A stretch of DNA of 64,000 nucleotides, taken from assembly GCA_903905505.1 (NCBI GenBank), contig CAIVGL010000074.1, positions 1 through 64,000 on the forward strand, in the 5' to 3' direction. Below are positions 16,561 to 26,592 of this stretch, piece by piece (positions within the stretch are counted from its first letter, which is position 1; each line of letters opens with the position of its first letter). The position numbers and the translations under genes were made by a program. Source of the DNA: an uncultured Bacteroidia bacterium (GTDB taxonomy: Bacteria; Bacteroidota; Bacteroidia; Bacteroidales; Prolixibacteraceae). The notes beneath the pieces are model-generated. The model saw nothing but the letters and a program-made list of their open reading frames with translations, was not told the DNA's origin and did no database searches.

Positions 16561-16574
16561 TAATACAACTAATT

Positions 16575-17552
16575 ATGAAACGATTAAGAATCATATTATT
16601 GATTTTTGCGAGCTTTATTACCATCAGCATAAAATCCCAAACATTAAAATTTGAATTTGAAAAAACCGCACCTAACAGCGGATTTCAAATGGAAGGATAT
16701 TGGGTCTGGTGCGGATCGGCGATAAAAGTTGGATCTACGTATCATCTCTTTGCCTCAAGGTGGCCCAAGACAGGTAAGTTCCCAGAGGGCTACCGGACAA
16801 ACTCTGAAATCGTGCGCGCCACCTCTAAATCACCTTCTGGACCTTGGAAATTTGAAGAAGTGGTCATCACAGAACGAGAGCCGAACTTCTGGGATTCCAA
16901 TATGGCTCACAACCCGACCATCCATAAAATTGGGCATGAATATGTGCTGTTTTATATTGGGAGTGATTTCACAACCTATCAAAATAACTCAAAAGCACTC
17001 TTGCGACGCGTGGGGTATGCAAAATCAAAATCTATTACTGGTCCATGGAAACGTTCCGACGAACCATTGATCGCAACAGAATCGAATAACCCTGCCCTAT
17101 TGGTTGAAAAAGAGGGGGTAAAACTGATGTACCGCGACTCAAAATTAAAAGTACATCTAGCACAATCAAAAAACTTTCAAGGGCCATACAAACTTTTAAA
17201 TGACAACTGCTGGCCTGCTGCACCGCTAGAGGATTTCTACCTTTTTAGTTTCAACAACCAAACTCATCTGATTTGTGAAGACAATGTTGGTCAAGTTAGT
17301 GGTCATGTAAGATATGGAGTTCACCTAACCTCTAAAGATGGGGTTAATGCTTGGGAGAAAGGTGATCCAGTGATCGCTTACAATCACGACATTGAACTTA
17401 CGAACGGTAAAATCCTCCATTGTAACAGACGGGAACGACCTCAACTATTAATTGAAAACAATAGGATTACCTATTTAATTACTTCAGTTTTTGATGGAAA
17501 CAGCTCATGGAGTCAGCCTGTGAAGCTAAAACATACTCTTAAACTCAAATAA
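16575..17552 (+). CDS. Secreted five-bladed beta-propeller glycosidase (GH43-like)
   Basis: This 325-residue protein has a signal peptide (about 1-21, ending IKSQ) and repeated propeller-strand motifs: GYWVWCGSAIKVGSTYHLFASRWP, then IVRATSKSPSGPWKFEEV, FWDSNMAHNPTIHKIGHEYVLFYIG, RVGYAKSKSITGPWKR and DNVGQVSGHVRYG. The pattern of 'xxSPxGPW' strand ends fits the GH43/GH32/GH117 superfamily of inverting or retaining glycosidases. An exact family cannot be assigned. The gene probably shares a transcript with the sialidase-fold gene 14 bases upstream. Confidence 0.75.
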   Translation: MKRLRIILLIFASFITISIKSQTLKFEFEKTAPNSGFQMEGYWVWCGSAIKVGSTYHLFASRWPKTGKFPEGYRTNSEIVRATSKSPSGPWKFEEVVITEREPNFWDSNMAHNPTIHKIGHEYVLFYIGSDFTTYQNNSKALLRRVGYAKSKSITGPWKRSDEPLIATESNNPALLVEKEGVKLMYRDSKLKVHLAQSKNFQGPYKLLNDNCWPAAPLEDFYLFSFNNQTHLICEDNVGQVSGHVRYGVHLTSKDGVNAWEKGDPVIAYNHDIELTNGKILHCNRRERPQLLIENNRITYLITSVFDGNSSWSQPVKLKHTLKLK

Positions 17553-17630
17553 GTTAACGACTATTAAGCCGACGAATTAGAATAAACTTTTAATTAAAAC
17601 CGTTTCCGATCTTAAGGTTAAGCAAATTAT

Positions 17631-17638
17631 TAATTTTG
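17631..17638 (+). promoter_or_regulatory. -7 promoter box just before the rsmH-like gene
   Basis: TAATTTTG matches TAnnTTTG and ends 5 bases before the ATG at 17644. If used, the transcript would be nearly leaderless. No good -33 TTG is seen. Confidence 0.4.
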
Positions 17639-17643
17639 CAGCT

Positions 17644-18693
17644 ATGGATGAGCTAACACCTAAACCACTTCGACGGATTCGTTACAAAGGGACGCATCCC
17701 AAAATATTTCAAGAGAAATACAAGGAACTAAAGCCTGAGCAGTATGCCGAAGACATCGCGAAAGTGATGCAACAGGGCCGAACGCCAGCGGGAATGCACC
17801 GTTCGATTTGTGTGAACGAGATTATGGAATTTCTGCAGGTAACACCTGGCCAGATAGGATTAGATGCCACACTTGGTTATGGAGGTCATAGCCTAGAGAT
17901 ACTGAAGAAATTAACTCCTGGCGGAAAACTTTATGCAACGGATGTCGATCCCTTTGAGCTGCCGCGAACAAAAGAACGACTAGCCTCATTTGGCTATGGA
18001 TCAGACATACTGATTACAAAACAGCTAAACTTTTCGCAGATCAATCAGATCACGGCTGAAGCCGGACCGTTAAATTTTGTCCTTGCCGACCTGGGTGTGT
18101 CCTCGATGCAGATCGACAATCCGGCACGCGGGTTCTCCTTTAAGTTTGAAGGACCATTAGATCTGAGACTGAATCCTCAGGTAGGGCTTTCGGCTGCAGA
18201 ACTTTTAGAAACCCTTAACCAGAGAGAGCTAGAAGAACTCTTGGTCTTAAATTCTGACGAACCCTATCATGAGCCCATCGCTACAGCTATTCTGGCTAAA
18301 TTAATAAAGAAAAGACCCGTTAACACAACCATACATCTGAAAGAGATCATCGCTGAAGCGCTTGATTTCCTTCCGGAGGAGACGCACAAAGAAGAGGTTA
18401 AAAAGGCATGCCAACGGTGTTTTCAAGCGTTGCGCATCGAGGTCAACAATGAGTTTGGCGCCTTAGACCAACTTCTTGAAAACTTACCTGATGCATTGAT
18501 CTCAGGCGGACGAGTAGCCATTCTCTCTTTTCATTCGGGCGAAGATCGACGTGTGAAAAAATCATTTCAACGGTTATTCCGTGAGGGGGTATATCTGGAT
18601 GTGGCTCCAGACCCTATTCGTCCTACTGTTGAAGAGTGTAGCACAAATCCACGCGCGCGTTCAGCAAAATTACGATGGGCGACTAAAGCCTAA
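17644..18693 (+). CDS. rsmH: RsmH-like 16S rRNA methyltransferase, long paralogue
   Basis: This 349-residue protein has SAM motif I DATLGYGGHSLE near 74-85, VLADLGVSSMQIDNPARGFSFK and GPLDLRLNP of RsmH (MraW), and the C-terminal GRVAILSFHSGEDRRVKK and NPRARSAKLRWATKA. RsmH makes N4-methyl-C1402 in 16S rRNA. Two things are odd: an N-terminal extension of about 50 residues before MHRSICVNEIMEFL, and a location away from the division/cell-wall cluster where rsmH usually sits. The sequence resembles the long RsmH variant found in several other phyla more than typical Bacteroidetes RsmH, so this may be a second, acquired paralogue with a possibly different target. Confidence 0.85.
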   Translation: MDELTPKPLRRIRYKGTHPKIFQEKYKELKPEQYAEDIAKVMQQGRTPAGMHRSICVNEIMEFLQVTPGQIGLDATLGYGGHSLEILKKLTPGGKLYATDVDPFELPRTKERLASFGYGSDILITKQLNFSQINQITAEAGPLNFVLADLGVSSMQIDNPARGFSFKFEGPLDLRLNPQVGLSAAELLETLNQRELEELLVLNSDEPYHEPIATAILAKLIKKRPVNTTIHLKEIIAEALDFLPEETHKEEVKKACQRCFQALRIEVNNEFGALDQLLENLPDALISGGRVAILSFHSGEDRRVKKSFQRLFREGVYLDVAPDPIRPTVEECSTNPRARSAKLRWATKA

Positions 18694-18749
18694 AATTGAT
18701 TACTTTCCCCCAAAAATCAGACAACTGGAAAACCTCATAAAACAAACCC

Positions 18750-20744
18750 ATGAAACGGAAAATTACCCTCGTCCTATTAGTTATTGTTCTAATAAATAGC
18801 ATAACCTATAGCGCAAAACCAGCTCAAGATAAGATGAAATGGTGGAAAGATGCCAAGTTTGGGATGTTTATTCACTGGGGACTCTATAGTATCCCAGCGG
18901 GCGAATGGAAAGGGACAAAGACCAAGATCGGAGAGACAACTGAATGGATTCAAACTTATATGAAGATCCCCGTAGCTGACTATAAAGCCCTTGCTGCGCA
19001 ATTTAATCCAACTCAGTTTAATGCCGATGAGTTTGTCCGGATTGCCAAAGATGCTGGGATGAAATATATGGTACTAACCTCTAAGCATCATGAAGGTTTT
19101 GCCATGTTTAAATCGTCTGACCCCTTTAATGTCGTGGATGCCACACCATACAAACGAGATATCGTAAAAGCTCTTTCTGAGGCTTGCAAGAAGCAAGGAA
19201 TGCATTTCGGACTCTATTATTCACAGGCACAAGACTGGAATCACCCTGGAGGAATTGCTTGCGCAGGCCACTGGGACAAAGCGCAGGAGGGCAGTTTCGA
19301 CGACTACCTCGATAAAGTAGCAGTCCCTCAAATAAAAGAGATCTTAGCTAACTACAAACCTGAAATACTCTGGTGGGATACCCCTTGTGAAATGACCTTA
19401 GCCCGTGCGGCAAAATTTGCTCCGACCTTAGCACTCTATCCAAATCTAATTGTCAATAATCGACTTTGCGAAGGGATAGCCGGGGATTTAGAGACCCCAG
19501 AGCAGTTTATCCCTGCCACAGGCTTTCCAGGAAAAAACTGGGAGTCGTGCATGACCATGAACACCACCTGGGGGTTTGGTGCCAACGATCAAAACTGGAA
19601 ATCGCCGGAGTCTATAATTCGTAACCTTATAGATATTGCCTCTAAAGGGGGCAACTACCTTCTTAATGTTGGTCCTACCTCGAAAGGATTAATCCCTACC
19701 CCTTCTATCGAACGGCTAAAGGAGGTTGGAACCTGGATGAAGTCAAATGGTGATGGTATCTATGGCACCACGGCGAGTCCATTTCGCAATTTAGACTGGG
19801 GACGTTGTACGGTGAAAAAAGTTGGAGATAAAAATCTAATCTACCTGCATATTTTCGATTTTCCGAAAGATGGAATCCTTCAAATACCGGGCTTAGCTAG
19901 TAAAATTGATGCGGCTTATTTATTAAAAGATAAATCGATCAAATTTAAGACTGAATTAGCTGTCAATTACCTCAATGTTCACCTTCCAGAAAACATCAAA
20001 CAACTATTTGCAACAACGATCGTGTTAGAAACTAGCGAACAGGTTCTGGTTTATAATGGACCTGAGATAAAGGCAAATTATGCCATTTTCAATGATCTAG
20101 CTACATTTGAAATAACCTCCGATATCCCAGAAGCGAGTATTCATTATACTACGGATGGTTCAATACCAACAAATAAATCGGCCATTGCCAAAGGACAAAT
20201 ATCCTTTAGCTCTCCCTCAACATTTACGATTAAGACACTTTGCTTTAAAAATGGGAAAGCCGTAAGTGGACTGACTGAAAAGACACTAATCAAGGAGAGT
20301 CCAATCGCCAGTACTAAGATTCAAAGTTCTAAGTCTGGATTGACATATTGCTATTACGAAGGAGTTTGGGGTCAACTGCCAGATTTTAAAACTCTAAAAC
20401 CCATCAAATCAGGAACAACTCCAGATCTAGACTTAAGTGTAAAAAAGCGGAATAACGACTATGCCATAACCTTTAAAGGTTTTCTTAATGTTCCTGCGAC
20501 TAAGGTGTATAAACTTATACTTAGCTCGAATGACGGATCGAAGTTGATTATTTCAGGAAGAACACTTTCAAATGATGGCTTACATGGACTGGAGGCCAAA
20601 TCGATCGATGTCGTTTTGGAAAAAGGTCTTCACCCTCTTGAAATCGAATTTTTTCAAGCAGGTGGCGGTGATGGACTGAAATTAGAATGGGAATCAGACA
20701 GGAATAAAAGGGAGATTCTACAACCATCAAATCTACTACATTAA
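18750..20744 (+). CDS. Secreted GH29 alpha-L-fucosidase with C-terminal accessory domains
   Basis: This 664-residue protein has a signal peptide (about 1-22). Residues 28-350 are the GH29 barrel: WWKDAKFGMFIHWGLYSIPAGEW, MVLTSKHHEGFAMF (His113/His114), HFGLYYSQAQDW, and the likely nucleophile Asp210 in ILWWDTPCEMT. A beta-sandwich follows (about 350-430), then a chitobiase/FN3-like module (TTDGSIPTNKSA near 464) and a PA14-like domain (about 530-660, ending in GGDGLKLEWES). It should release terminal alpha-fucose from host or algal glycans in the periplasm or at the surface. The acid/base residue cannot be assigned by eye. It starts 56 bases after the RsmH stop. Confidence 0.93.
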   Translation: MKRKITLVLLVIVLINSITYSAKPAQDKMKWWKDAKFGMFIHWGLYSIPAGEWKGTKTKIGETTEWIQTYMKIPVADYKALAAQFNPTQFNADEFVRIAKDAGMKYMVLTSKHHEGFAMFKSSDPFNVVDATPYKRDIVKALSEACKKQGMHFGLYYSQAQDWNHPGGIACAGHWDKAQEGSFDDYLDKVAVPQIKEILANYKPEILWWDTPCEMTLARAAKFAPTLALYPNLIVNNRLCEGIAGDLETPEQFIPATGFPGKNWESCMTMNTTWGFGANDQNWKSPESIIRNLIDIASKGGNYLLNVGPTSKGLIPTPSIERLKEVGTWMKSNGDGIYGTTASPFRNLDWGRCTVKKVGDKNLIYLHIFDFPKDGILQIPGLASKIDAAYLLKDKSIKFKTELAVNYLNVHLPENIKQLFATTIVLETSEQVLVYNGPEIKANYAIFNDLATFEITSDIPEASIHYTTDGSIPTNKSAIAKGQISFSSPSTFTIKTLCFKNGKAVSGLTEKTLIKESPIASTKIQSSKSGLTYCYYEGVWGQLPDFKTLKPIKSGTTPDLDLSVKKRNNDYAITFKGFLNVPATKVYKLILSSNDGSKLIISGRTLSNDGLHGLEAKSIDVVLEKGLHPLEIEFFQAGGGDGLKLEWESDRNKREILQPSNLLH

Positions 20745-20751
20745 ATTTCTC

Positions 20752-20770
20752 AGGTCATTTTGCATGACCT
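20752..20770. repeat. Hairpin after the fucosidase gene
   Basis: AGGTCAT-TTTGC-ATGACCT is a perfect 7-bp stem 7 bases after the stop codon. It lacks a clean U-tract but sits where a transcript-end hairpin is expected. Confidence 0.45.
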
Positions 20771-20951
20771 ACATTCGTGTATTTATCACTAATCTAGGCC
20801 TTCAACGTTTGTCTTTTGCAAAGTAAAATTCAAATATCATGACATAGATGCTATTATTTCGTATATTTAACTGACTGGAAACACGTGGCAAGAACAACTT
20901 CTACTAGGCAACAACCCACTCCTTTCAAGTGCTACTTAATACTGGCAGGAC

Positions 20952-22841
20952 ATGAATATAAGAAGGACATTCATACTCCTATTTGGGTTCATAATCGGCA
21001 TTATGGTGATCTTGTTTTTTACCATGCTATGGGTTATTGGTAACCGTATAAAAATACTACACAACCAAGAAATTAGATATAAATCGTATGTTATTGCCGA
21101 TGAATTAAGACAAAGCTCTGACAATCTAACCTTATATTGCAGGATGTATGTCATGACAGGCGATTCAACTTGGGAAACAAAATACAGAAAGCTGCTTGAT
21201 ATTAGAAATGGTAAACTTTCTCGCCCTAATGGACGAACCATTGCGCTAAAAGATTCGATGGAAAAGCTTGGACTAACGAATAAAGAATTAAGCTTACTGC
21301 ACACCTCTGAATTTCAATCGAATCAACTTGTACACACAGAGAACATTGCCTTTGAAGCCATTAAAGGCAAACACCTCGACACATTAGGGCACCAAATTAG
21401 CAAAGGAGAGCCCGATCCAATTTATGCACAAAAAATCCTATTTGATAAACACTACCTGGATTCAAAGCGCAGAATCATGGAACCAATTGACCAATTCATA
21501 GTCGCTATTCAAGAGAGAAATATGCGTTTGTCACAGAAATACATCAAAACAGGCTACATTGTTTTGATTACCTCCACAAGTTTAATCCTACTTGTCATCT
21601 TAATCACCTTATTTGCCTATCAGTTAATTCGAAAAAAAATAGAAGAACAGCTGGCAGGAGAACTGCTTTTAGTCGAAAAAGTGGAAGAATTAGCAATTGC
21701 AAAAGAAACGACGGAACAAAGCGATCGGCTAAAGTCCATTTTCCTAGCTAATATTTCGCATGAAATTCGTACGCCCATGAACGGGATACTTGGGTTTATT
21801 GATTTACTTAAATACGAGAAATTAGATAAAACAAAGCAACAATCCTATCTTGAAATAATTTCAAAAAGTAGTTTGAGGCTTCTTAATATCATCAATAATA
21901 TTCTAGACCTCTCAAAAATTGCCTCTGGCTCAAGCCGAATCTCGATAACCAAAGTCAACATTCAAGAGCGATTAAACTACCTCTATCATTTCTTCAAGGA
22001 AGATGCAGATAAGAAAGGTCTAGAACTCATTTTATCCTGCAATATTTCAGATGTTGAAGATTGTAATATTCGAACTGACAGCAAGAAATTTTTAGCCATA
22101 ACAATTTGCCTACTGAACAATGCTATAAAATTTACAGAAAAAGGGTCTATTGAGATTGGATGTAGGAAGGGGGATCAAGACCTCGAATTTTACGTAAAAG
22201 ACACGGGCATTGGAATTCCAAAGGAACAACAAGAGGCCATATTTGAACATTTCGTTCAAGCCGATTTAGAAAATAAAATGGCAAGGCAAGGTGCAGGAAT
22301 AGGCTTATCGATTGCTAAAGGGTTTGTTGAGCTTCTTGGAGGAAGAATGTGGGTCAAGAGTGAACTAGGAAAAGGATCACAGATTTATTTTACCTTAAAA
22401 GACATGAAAGAAACTATCGCAGACTCGAAATTTAATGCCAAAATTCCATTAGAAAATAATGGCTATAAAATATCAAATTTAAAAATCCTTATCGTAGAGG
22501 ACAATGATACCTCCGAAAAACTATTAACCATTCTAGTTCGACCTTTCAGTTTTGAGACCTTGGTTGCCAGAACTGGATTTCAGGCTATTGAGTCATGTCG
22601 AAATCATCCAGATATTGATCTGATTTTAATGGACATTGGACTTCCCGAATTGGATGGGTATGCAGCAACGAGGGAGATCAGGAAGTTTAACGCGGAGGTA
22701 ATCATCATCTCACAAACGGCACATGGGTTAACCGGAGATGTTGAAAAATCAATCGAAGCAGGTTGCAACGACTACCTACTCAAACCAATTCAAAAAGAGA
22801 CACTCTACTCGCTTATCTATAAATACTTTGATAAGTATTAG
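20952..22841 (+). CDS. Membrane-bound hybrid sensor histidine kinase
   Basis: This 629-residue protein has membrane segments at about 8-30 and 201-223 enclosing a periplasmic helical sensor region (31-200, CHASE3-like in length). HisKA follows with His270 in SHEIRTPMNG, then an ATPase domain (LLNNAIKFTEKG N box near 388, DTGIGIP near 417, GAGIGLSIAK near 447) and a C-terminal receiver with Asp561 in LILMDIGLP and Lys611. The catalytic half is closely similar to the soluble kinase at 2192, suggesting a shared ancestor or output. No response regulator with a DNA-binding domain lies next to it. Confidence 0.94.
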   Translation: MNIRRTFILLFGFIIGIMVILFFTMLWVIGNRIKILHNQEIRYKSYVIADELRQSSDNLTLYCRMYVMTGDSTWETKYRKLLDIRNGKLSRPNGRTIALKDSMEKLGLTNKELSLLHTSEFQSNQLVHTENIAFEAIKGKHLDTLGHQISKGEPDPIYAQKILFDKHYLDSKRRIMEPIDQFIVAIQERNMRLSQKYIKTGYIVLITSTSLILLVILITLFAYQLIRKKIEEQLAGELLLVEKVEELAIAKETTEQSDRLKSIFLANISHEIRTPMNGILGFIDLLKYEKLDKTKQQSYLEIISKSSLRLLNIINNILDLSKIASGSSRISITKVNIQERLNYLYHFFKEDADKKGLELILSCNISDVEDCNIRTDSKKFLAITICLLNNAIKFTEKGSIEIGCRKGDQDLEFYVKDTGIGIPKEQQEAIFEHFVQADLENKMARQGAGIGLSIAKGFVELLGGRMWVKSELGKGSQIYFTLKDMKETIADSKFNAKIPLENNGYKISNLKILIVEDNDTSEKLLTILVRPFSFETLVARTGFQAIESCRNHPDIDLILMDIGLPELDGYAATREIRKFNAEVIIISQTAHGLTGDVEKSIEAGCNDYLLKPIQKETLYSLIYKYFDKY

Positions 22842-22981
22842 CTTAGTTGTATTTGGCAAAGCTTAAATAAAGCACAATCACTTCAAAAACCTAGGATTTA
22901 GTATGAAGCCAAAGCTTAACTATTTCGGATTGAATTATCTTTATCTTTAGGGTCTTTAATCCAATCTCAAATCAGCAATTA

Positions 22982-23977
22982 ATGAGTAGCATTCCTCTTT
23001 CCGTTCTAGAATTAGCAACAGTGATAGCTGGTGGTAATTCTAGGTCAGCAATTAGCAATACCGTGAAAGTCGCTCAACATGCTGAGACTTTAGGATTTCG
23101 ACGAATCTGGATGGCTGAGCACCATAATATTCAACATATCGCAAGTTCTGCAACTTCCGTATTAATTGGGCATGTTGCAGGAAAAACAAATCAGATCAGA
23201 GTTGGCTCAGGAGGGATCATGCTCCCTAACCATAGTCCATTAGTTATTGCCGAACAGTTTGGAACGCTAGAAACCATATATCCCTCTAGAATAGATCTTG
23301 GTTTAGGTCGCGCTCCCGGAACCGATCAGCTTACGGCTCGAGCCTTGAGGCGCGACAACATGGAAACCTCCATGAACTTTCCGCAGGATGTCAAGCAGCT
23401 TCAAGCTTATTTTAGTTCAGATAATGAATCAGCCAAAGTCCGTGCTTTTCCAGGAGAAGGACTTGAAATTCCAATTTGGATCTTAGGGTCCAGCACCGAC
23501 AGTGCCTATTTAGCAGCAGAATTTGGATTGCCTTATGCTTTTGCAGCTCATTTCGCCCCTCAACAATTTCGGGCAGCCATTGATATTTATCGGAATAATT
23601 TCAAACCATCCAAGGTACTTGAAAAACCATATGTGATGGCTTGCGTCAATATCTTTGGAGCCGACACCGACGAAGAAGCCGAATTTCTAGCCACGAGCCT
23701 GATCCGTTTATTTATTGGGATTATCACCAACGAAAGAAAACCACTAATGCCTCCAGGCGACCTGCCAACTAGCTACTATATGCCGGATGTGAAAACCTAT
23801 GTCAACTCCATGCTTTCTTGCACCTTTAAAGGAAGTGTTTCAACTCTGCGGAGAGACCTCACAACCTTTATTGCCGATACAGGCATCGATGAATTGATGG
23901 CCACTAGTCATATTTACGATTTCGAAGCCAAGTTAAAGTCATTTTCGATCTTAAATGAAGCTCTAAAAAAGGCTTAA
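22982..23977 (+). CDS. LLM-class flavin-dependent monooxygenase (luciferase-like)
   Basis: This 331-residue protein matches the bacterial-luciferase-like family, MsnO8/YhbW subgroup: [15 protein letters not shown] at the N-terminus, [55 protein letters not shown], and [27 protein letters not shown]. It should bind FMN and oxidise an unknown substrate in the cytoplasm. Two TATCTTTA sequences 40-46 bases upstream resemble -7 boxes. It is a single gene between a kinase and an SDR, with no partner flavin reductase in sight. Confidence 0.9.
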   Translation: MSSIPLSVLELATVIAGGNSRSAISNTVKVAQHAETLGFRRIWMAEHHNIQHIASSATSVLIGHVAGKTNQIRVGSGGIMLPNHSPLVIAEQFGTLETIYPSRIDLGLGRAPGTDQLTARALRRDNMETSMNFPQDVKQLQAYFSSDNESAKVRAFPGEGLEIPIWILGSSTDSAYLAAEFGLPYAFAAHFAPQQFRAAIDIYRNNFKPSKVLEKPYVMACVNIFGADTDEEAEFLATSLIRLFIGIITNERKPLMPPGDLPTSYYMPDVKTYVNSMLSCTFKGSVSTLRRDLTTFIADTGIDELMATSHIYDFEAKLKSFSILNEALKKA

Positions 23978-24087
23978 TTACGGTGATATCTGCAGAAATC
24001 TATTTAAGGAAGCAGTTCTAATGTCAATCCATCTTAATTTTTAAATCTTGATCATTAAAGATTCTAAAGCAGAATCCGAAACATCGT

Positions 24088-24095
24088 TATCTTTG
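24088..24095 (+). promoter_or_regulatory. -7 promoter box of the zinc-ribbon SDR gene
   Basis: TATCTTTG is a perfect TAnnTTTG box 27 bases before ATG 24123. It places the transcript start after the longer TTG-initiated frame at 24048, supporting the shorter protein. Confidence 0.6.
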
Positions 24096-24122
24096 CGAAT
24101 TAAGAAAGAACAAAAAATAACC

Positions 24123-25676
24123 ATGGATCATCACGAGGAAGGGCCAAAAAAATTAACAAACCACGAGGTCGACAACTGCATATCGGTCTTGGAACACTTA
24201 TTGGAAAATGGCGACCAACTCGTGCATCTATCTAAAGAGCAAATCTTACGACTAATGAAGTCAGCTGGACAGCTCACACGTCCAGACAAAGTTGAAATTT
24301 ACAAACGTAACAAAAGCGTAAAAGTCGCTAGAAGAAAGGCAGAGATTGAACAGAATAAACTTGCGAAGGCCTCCACAAGTATTCGTAGCGCTCGAACTGC
24401 TGCGATCTTTGAAGCCCCATCACAAATGGCGCTTCCCGAATCAAATGCCACAAAAGATAAGAAATTCTTGTCATCGGCCCAGAACTGTTACGTTTGCAAG
24501 AAATTATATACAGAGATTCATCATTTCTACGATGCTATGTGCACCTCGTGTGGTGATTTAAACTATCTAAAAAGATTTCAAACCTGCGATCTAACTGGTC
24601 AGATTGCGTTGATCACGGGTTCAAGGTTAAAGATTGGCTATCATGCCACCTTGATGTTACTTCGCTCAGGAGCTACCGTGATTGCGACAACGCGATTCCC
24701 TGCAGATTCGGCCATTCGGTTTGCAAAAGAAAAAGACTTTACTACTTGGGGAAATAGATTGCATATTTATGGTCTTGATCTGAGACACATTCCTAGCGTG
24801 GAATTATTTGCAACCTATGTGGAACAAAACTATGAGAGACTCGATTTATTGATTAACAATGCAGCACAGACTGTGCGTAGACCATCTGGTTTCTATACAC
24901 ACCTGATGGCCAACGAGCTTCTCCCCCATCCCGAACATTCAAAAGAAGTTCAGCTCTTACTCAATCATCATCAGAAATGCTTACATGAACTTGAAAATTT
25001 CGAACTATCGGGAGATGGCTCAAAAAAAGCCATGGCTGTAACCTGGAGTGGACAAGCACCTGGCATTGGCATTAGAGCCTCAGCTCAACTTTCGCAGGTC
25101 CCCTATAAATTTGATAATTCCATTGAAGCCAGAGAGGTTTTTCCAGAAGGAAAATTAGACGCCGATCTTCAACAAGTTGACTTGCGCAAAACAAACAGCT
25201 GGAGATTGAAACTTGGGGAGATCGAAACGCTCGAAATGGTAGAAGTTCAGCTTGTGAACGCCGTTGCCCCCTTTGTGCTTTGCAACAGACTTACTGCCTT
25301 GATGAAAAAGGATTTTACAGGGAAAAAACATGTGGTTAACGTATCAGCGATGGAAGGTAAGTTTCATACTTTCACAAAAGCCGATCGTCATCCGCATACG
25401 AACATGGCCAAAGCAGCTCTCAATATGCTCACCCATACTGCCGCTAGTGATTTAGCAAAACATGGTATCTATATGAATGCGGTAGATACCGGTTGGGTTA
25501 CCGATGAAGATCCGATCGAACTCTCCAAGCACAAGCAAGAGATTCATGATTTTCAGCCACCACTCGATATTGTAGATGGTGCCGCACGGGTATGTGATCC
25601 ATTTATCGACGGCATCAATACGGGCAAACATTGGAGTGGTCAGTTCCTAAAAGACTACTTTCCAATAAGCTGGTAA
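24123..25676 (+). CDS. Large SDR-fold protein with N-terminal zinc ribbon and altered active site
   Basis: The 517-residue protein starts at ATG 24123, just downstream of a TATCTTTG box. Residues 1-110 are helical and charged. Residues 122-143 form a CxxC...CxxC zinc ribbon (Cys122, Cys125, Cys140, Cys143). The Rossmann domain begins at [18 protein letters not shown] (158-175), with [13 protein letters not shown] near 257-269. The SDR active site is modified: NVSAMEGKF supplies Ser, but the YxxxK position reads TNMAK, i.e. Thr for Tyr. A roughly 80-residue insertion (about 275-370) separates the NNA motif from the active site. Similar zinc-ribbon SDRs occur in plants and bacteria without assigned function. 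Cytoplasmic. Confidence 0.85.
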   Translation: MDHHEEGPKKLTNHEVDNCISVLEHLLENGDQLVHLSKEQILRLMKSAGQLTRPDKVEIYKRNKSVKVARRKAEIEQNKLAKASTSIRSARTAAIFEAPSQMALPESNATKDKKFLSSAQNCYVCKKLYTEIHHFYDAMCTSCGDLNYLKRFQTCDLTGQIALITGSRLKIGYHATLMLLRSGATVIATTRFPADSAIRFAKEKDFTTWGNRLHIYGLDLRHIPSVELFATYVEQNYERLDLLINNAAQTVRRPSGFYTHLMANELLPHPEHSKEVQLLLNHHQKCLHELENFELSGDGSKKAMAVTWSGQAPGIGIRASAQLSQVPYKFDNSIEAREVFPEGKLDADLQQVDLRKTNSWRLKLGEIETLEMVEVQLVNAVAPFVLCNRLTALMKKDFTGKKHVVNVSAMEGKFHTFTKADRHPHTNMAKAALNMLTHTAASDLAKHGIYMNAVDTGWVTDEDPIELSKHKQEIHDFQPPLDIVDGAARVCDPFIDGINTGKHWSGQFLKDYFPISW

Positions 25677-25765
25677 GAGCATTTAAAAACTCAGAATCTA
25701 TTTTCTATTTAAATATCGACTGACAGACAAATAATTTCTGTTTATTTGTGGATCAAACCTCAACT

Positions 25766-26578
25766 ATGCTTAAGGAAATAGTAAATACCATCTACCGGGA
25801 CTCCGAGTTAGGAGCGGAAAATTACCGACAGTCACCAGCTGGAAAAAAGCTCGACTTGAAGGTCATAATCATATGCATAACCACGGCTATTTCATTAACG
25901 CTCATAAAGTACTTCTCAAATTACAACATACTGATTAACAGCGTTGAATTTTTCAATCATGATAGTGCCGTGCGACTACGCGAGTTATTTTTCAATGGTC
26001 CAGATGCTCAATTTATGCGACTCACAAATTGGGCACTAATAACAACCGTCGGATATTTCTTACTTCCCCTAATAGCTGTTAAATTAATTTTCAAAGAATC
26101 ACTCCAGGATTATGGATTAACCTTTAAGAATGCGCTAAAAGACTACCGTATATATTTGATAATGATTGCATTTATGATCCCACTCGTGCTTGTAATCTCT
26201 TTCAATCCTAGTTTTCAAGCGAAATACCCCTTTTATCAAATAGCCCCAAACCAACCCTTAACACCTCAATTCTTTCTCTGGGAATTTGAATACCTGCTTC
26301 AATTTTTTGCAGTTGAATTTTTCTTTCGTGGCTTCTTACTTCACGGTCTAAAGCACCGGTTTGGATATTATGCCGTATTTATAATGACCATCCCTTATTG
26401 CATGATCCATTTTGGCAAACCCATGGCTGAAACCTTAGCAGCGATTGTGGCTGGTGTAGTACTAGGAACACTAAGTCTAAAAAGCAAGAATATTTACCTG
26501 GGATTTCTAATCCACATCAGCGTAGCTATAACGATGGACATTTGTGCACTATGGCAAAAAGGGGTACTTCATTTCTAA
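25766..26578 (+). CDS. CPBP-family (Rce1-like) intramembrane protein
   Basis: The protein has 270 residues from ATG 25766 (GTG 25748 would add six). There are about seven hydrophobic segments. The CPBP core is VEFFFRGFLLHGLKHRFGYYAVFIMTIPYCMIHFGKPMAET, then VLGTLSLKSKNIYLGFLIHISVAITMD. Motif 1 is normally EExxxR; here it is VEFFFR, so one Glu is replaced by Val. Motifs 2 (MIHFGKP) and 3 (HISVAITMD) retain their His residues. Family members are membrane proteases or non-proteolytic chaperone-like proteins. It converges on the FAD oxidoreductase gene with only 14 bases between the stops. Confidence 0.85.
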   Translation: MLKEIVNTIYRDSELGAENYRQSPAGKKLDLKVIIICITTAISLTLIKYFSNYNILINSVEFFNHDSAVRLRELFFNGPDAQFMRLTNWALITTVGYFLLPLIAVKLIFKESLQDYGLTFKNALKDYRIYLIMIAFMIPLVLVISFNPSFQAKYPFYQIAPNQPLTPQFFLWEFEYLLQFFAVEFFFRGFLLHGLKHRFGYYAVFIMTIPYCMIHFGKPMAETLAAIVAGVVLGTLSLKSKNIYLGFLIHISVAITMDICALWQKGVLHF

Positions 26579-26592
26579 TTTGACGAAGTAGA

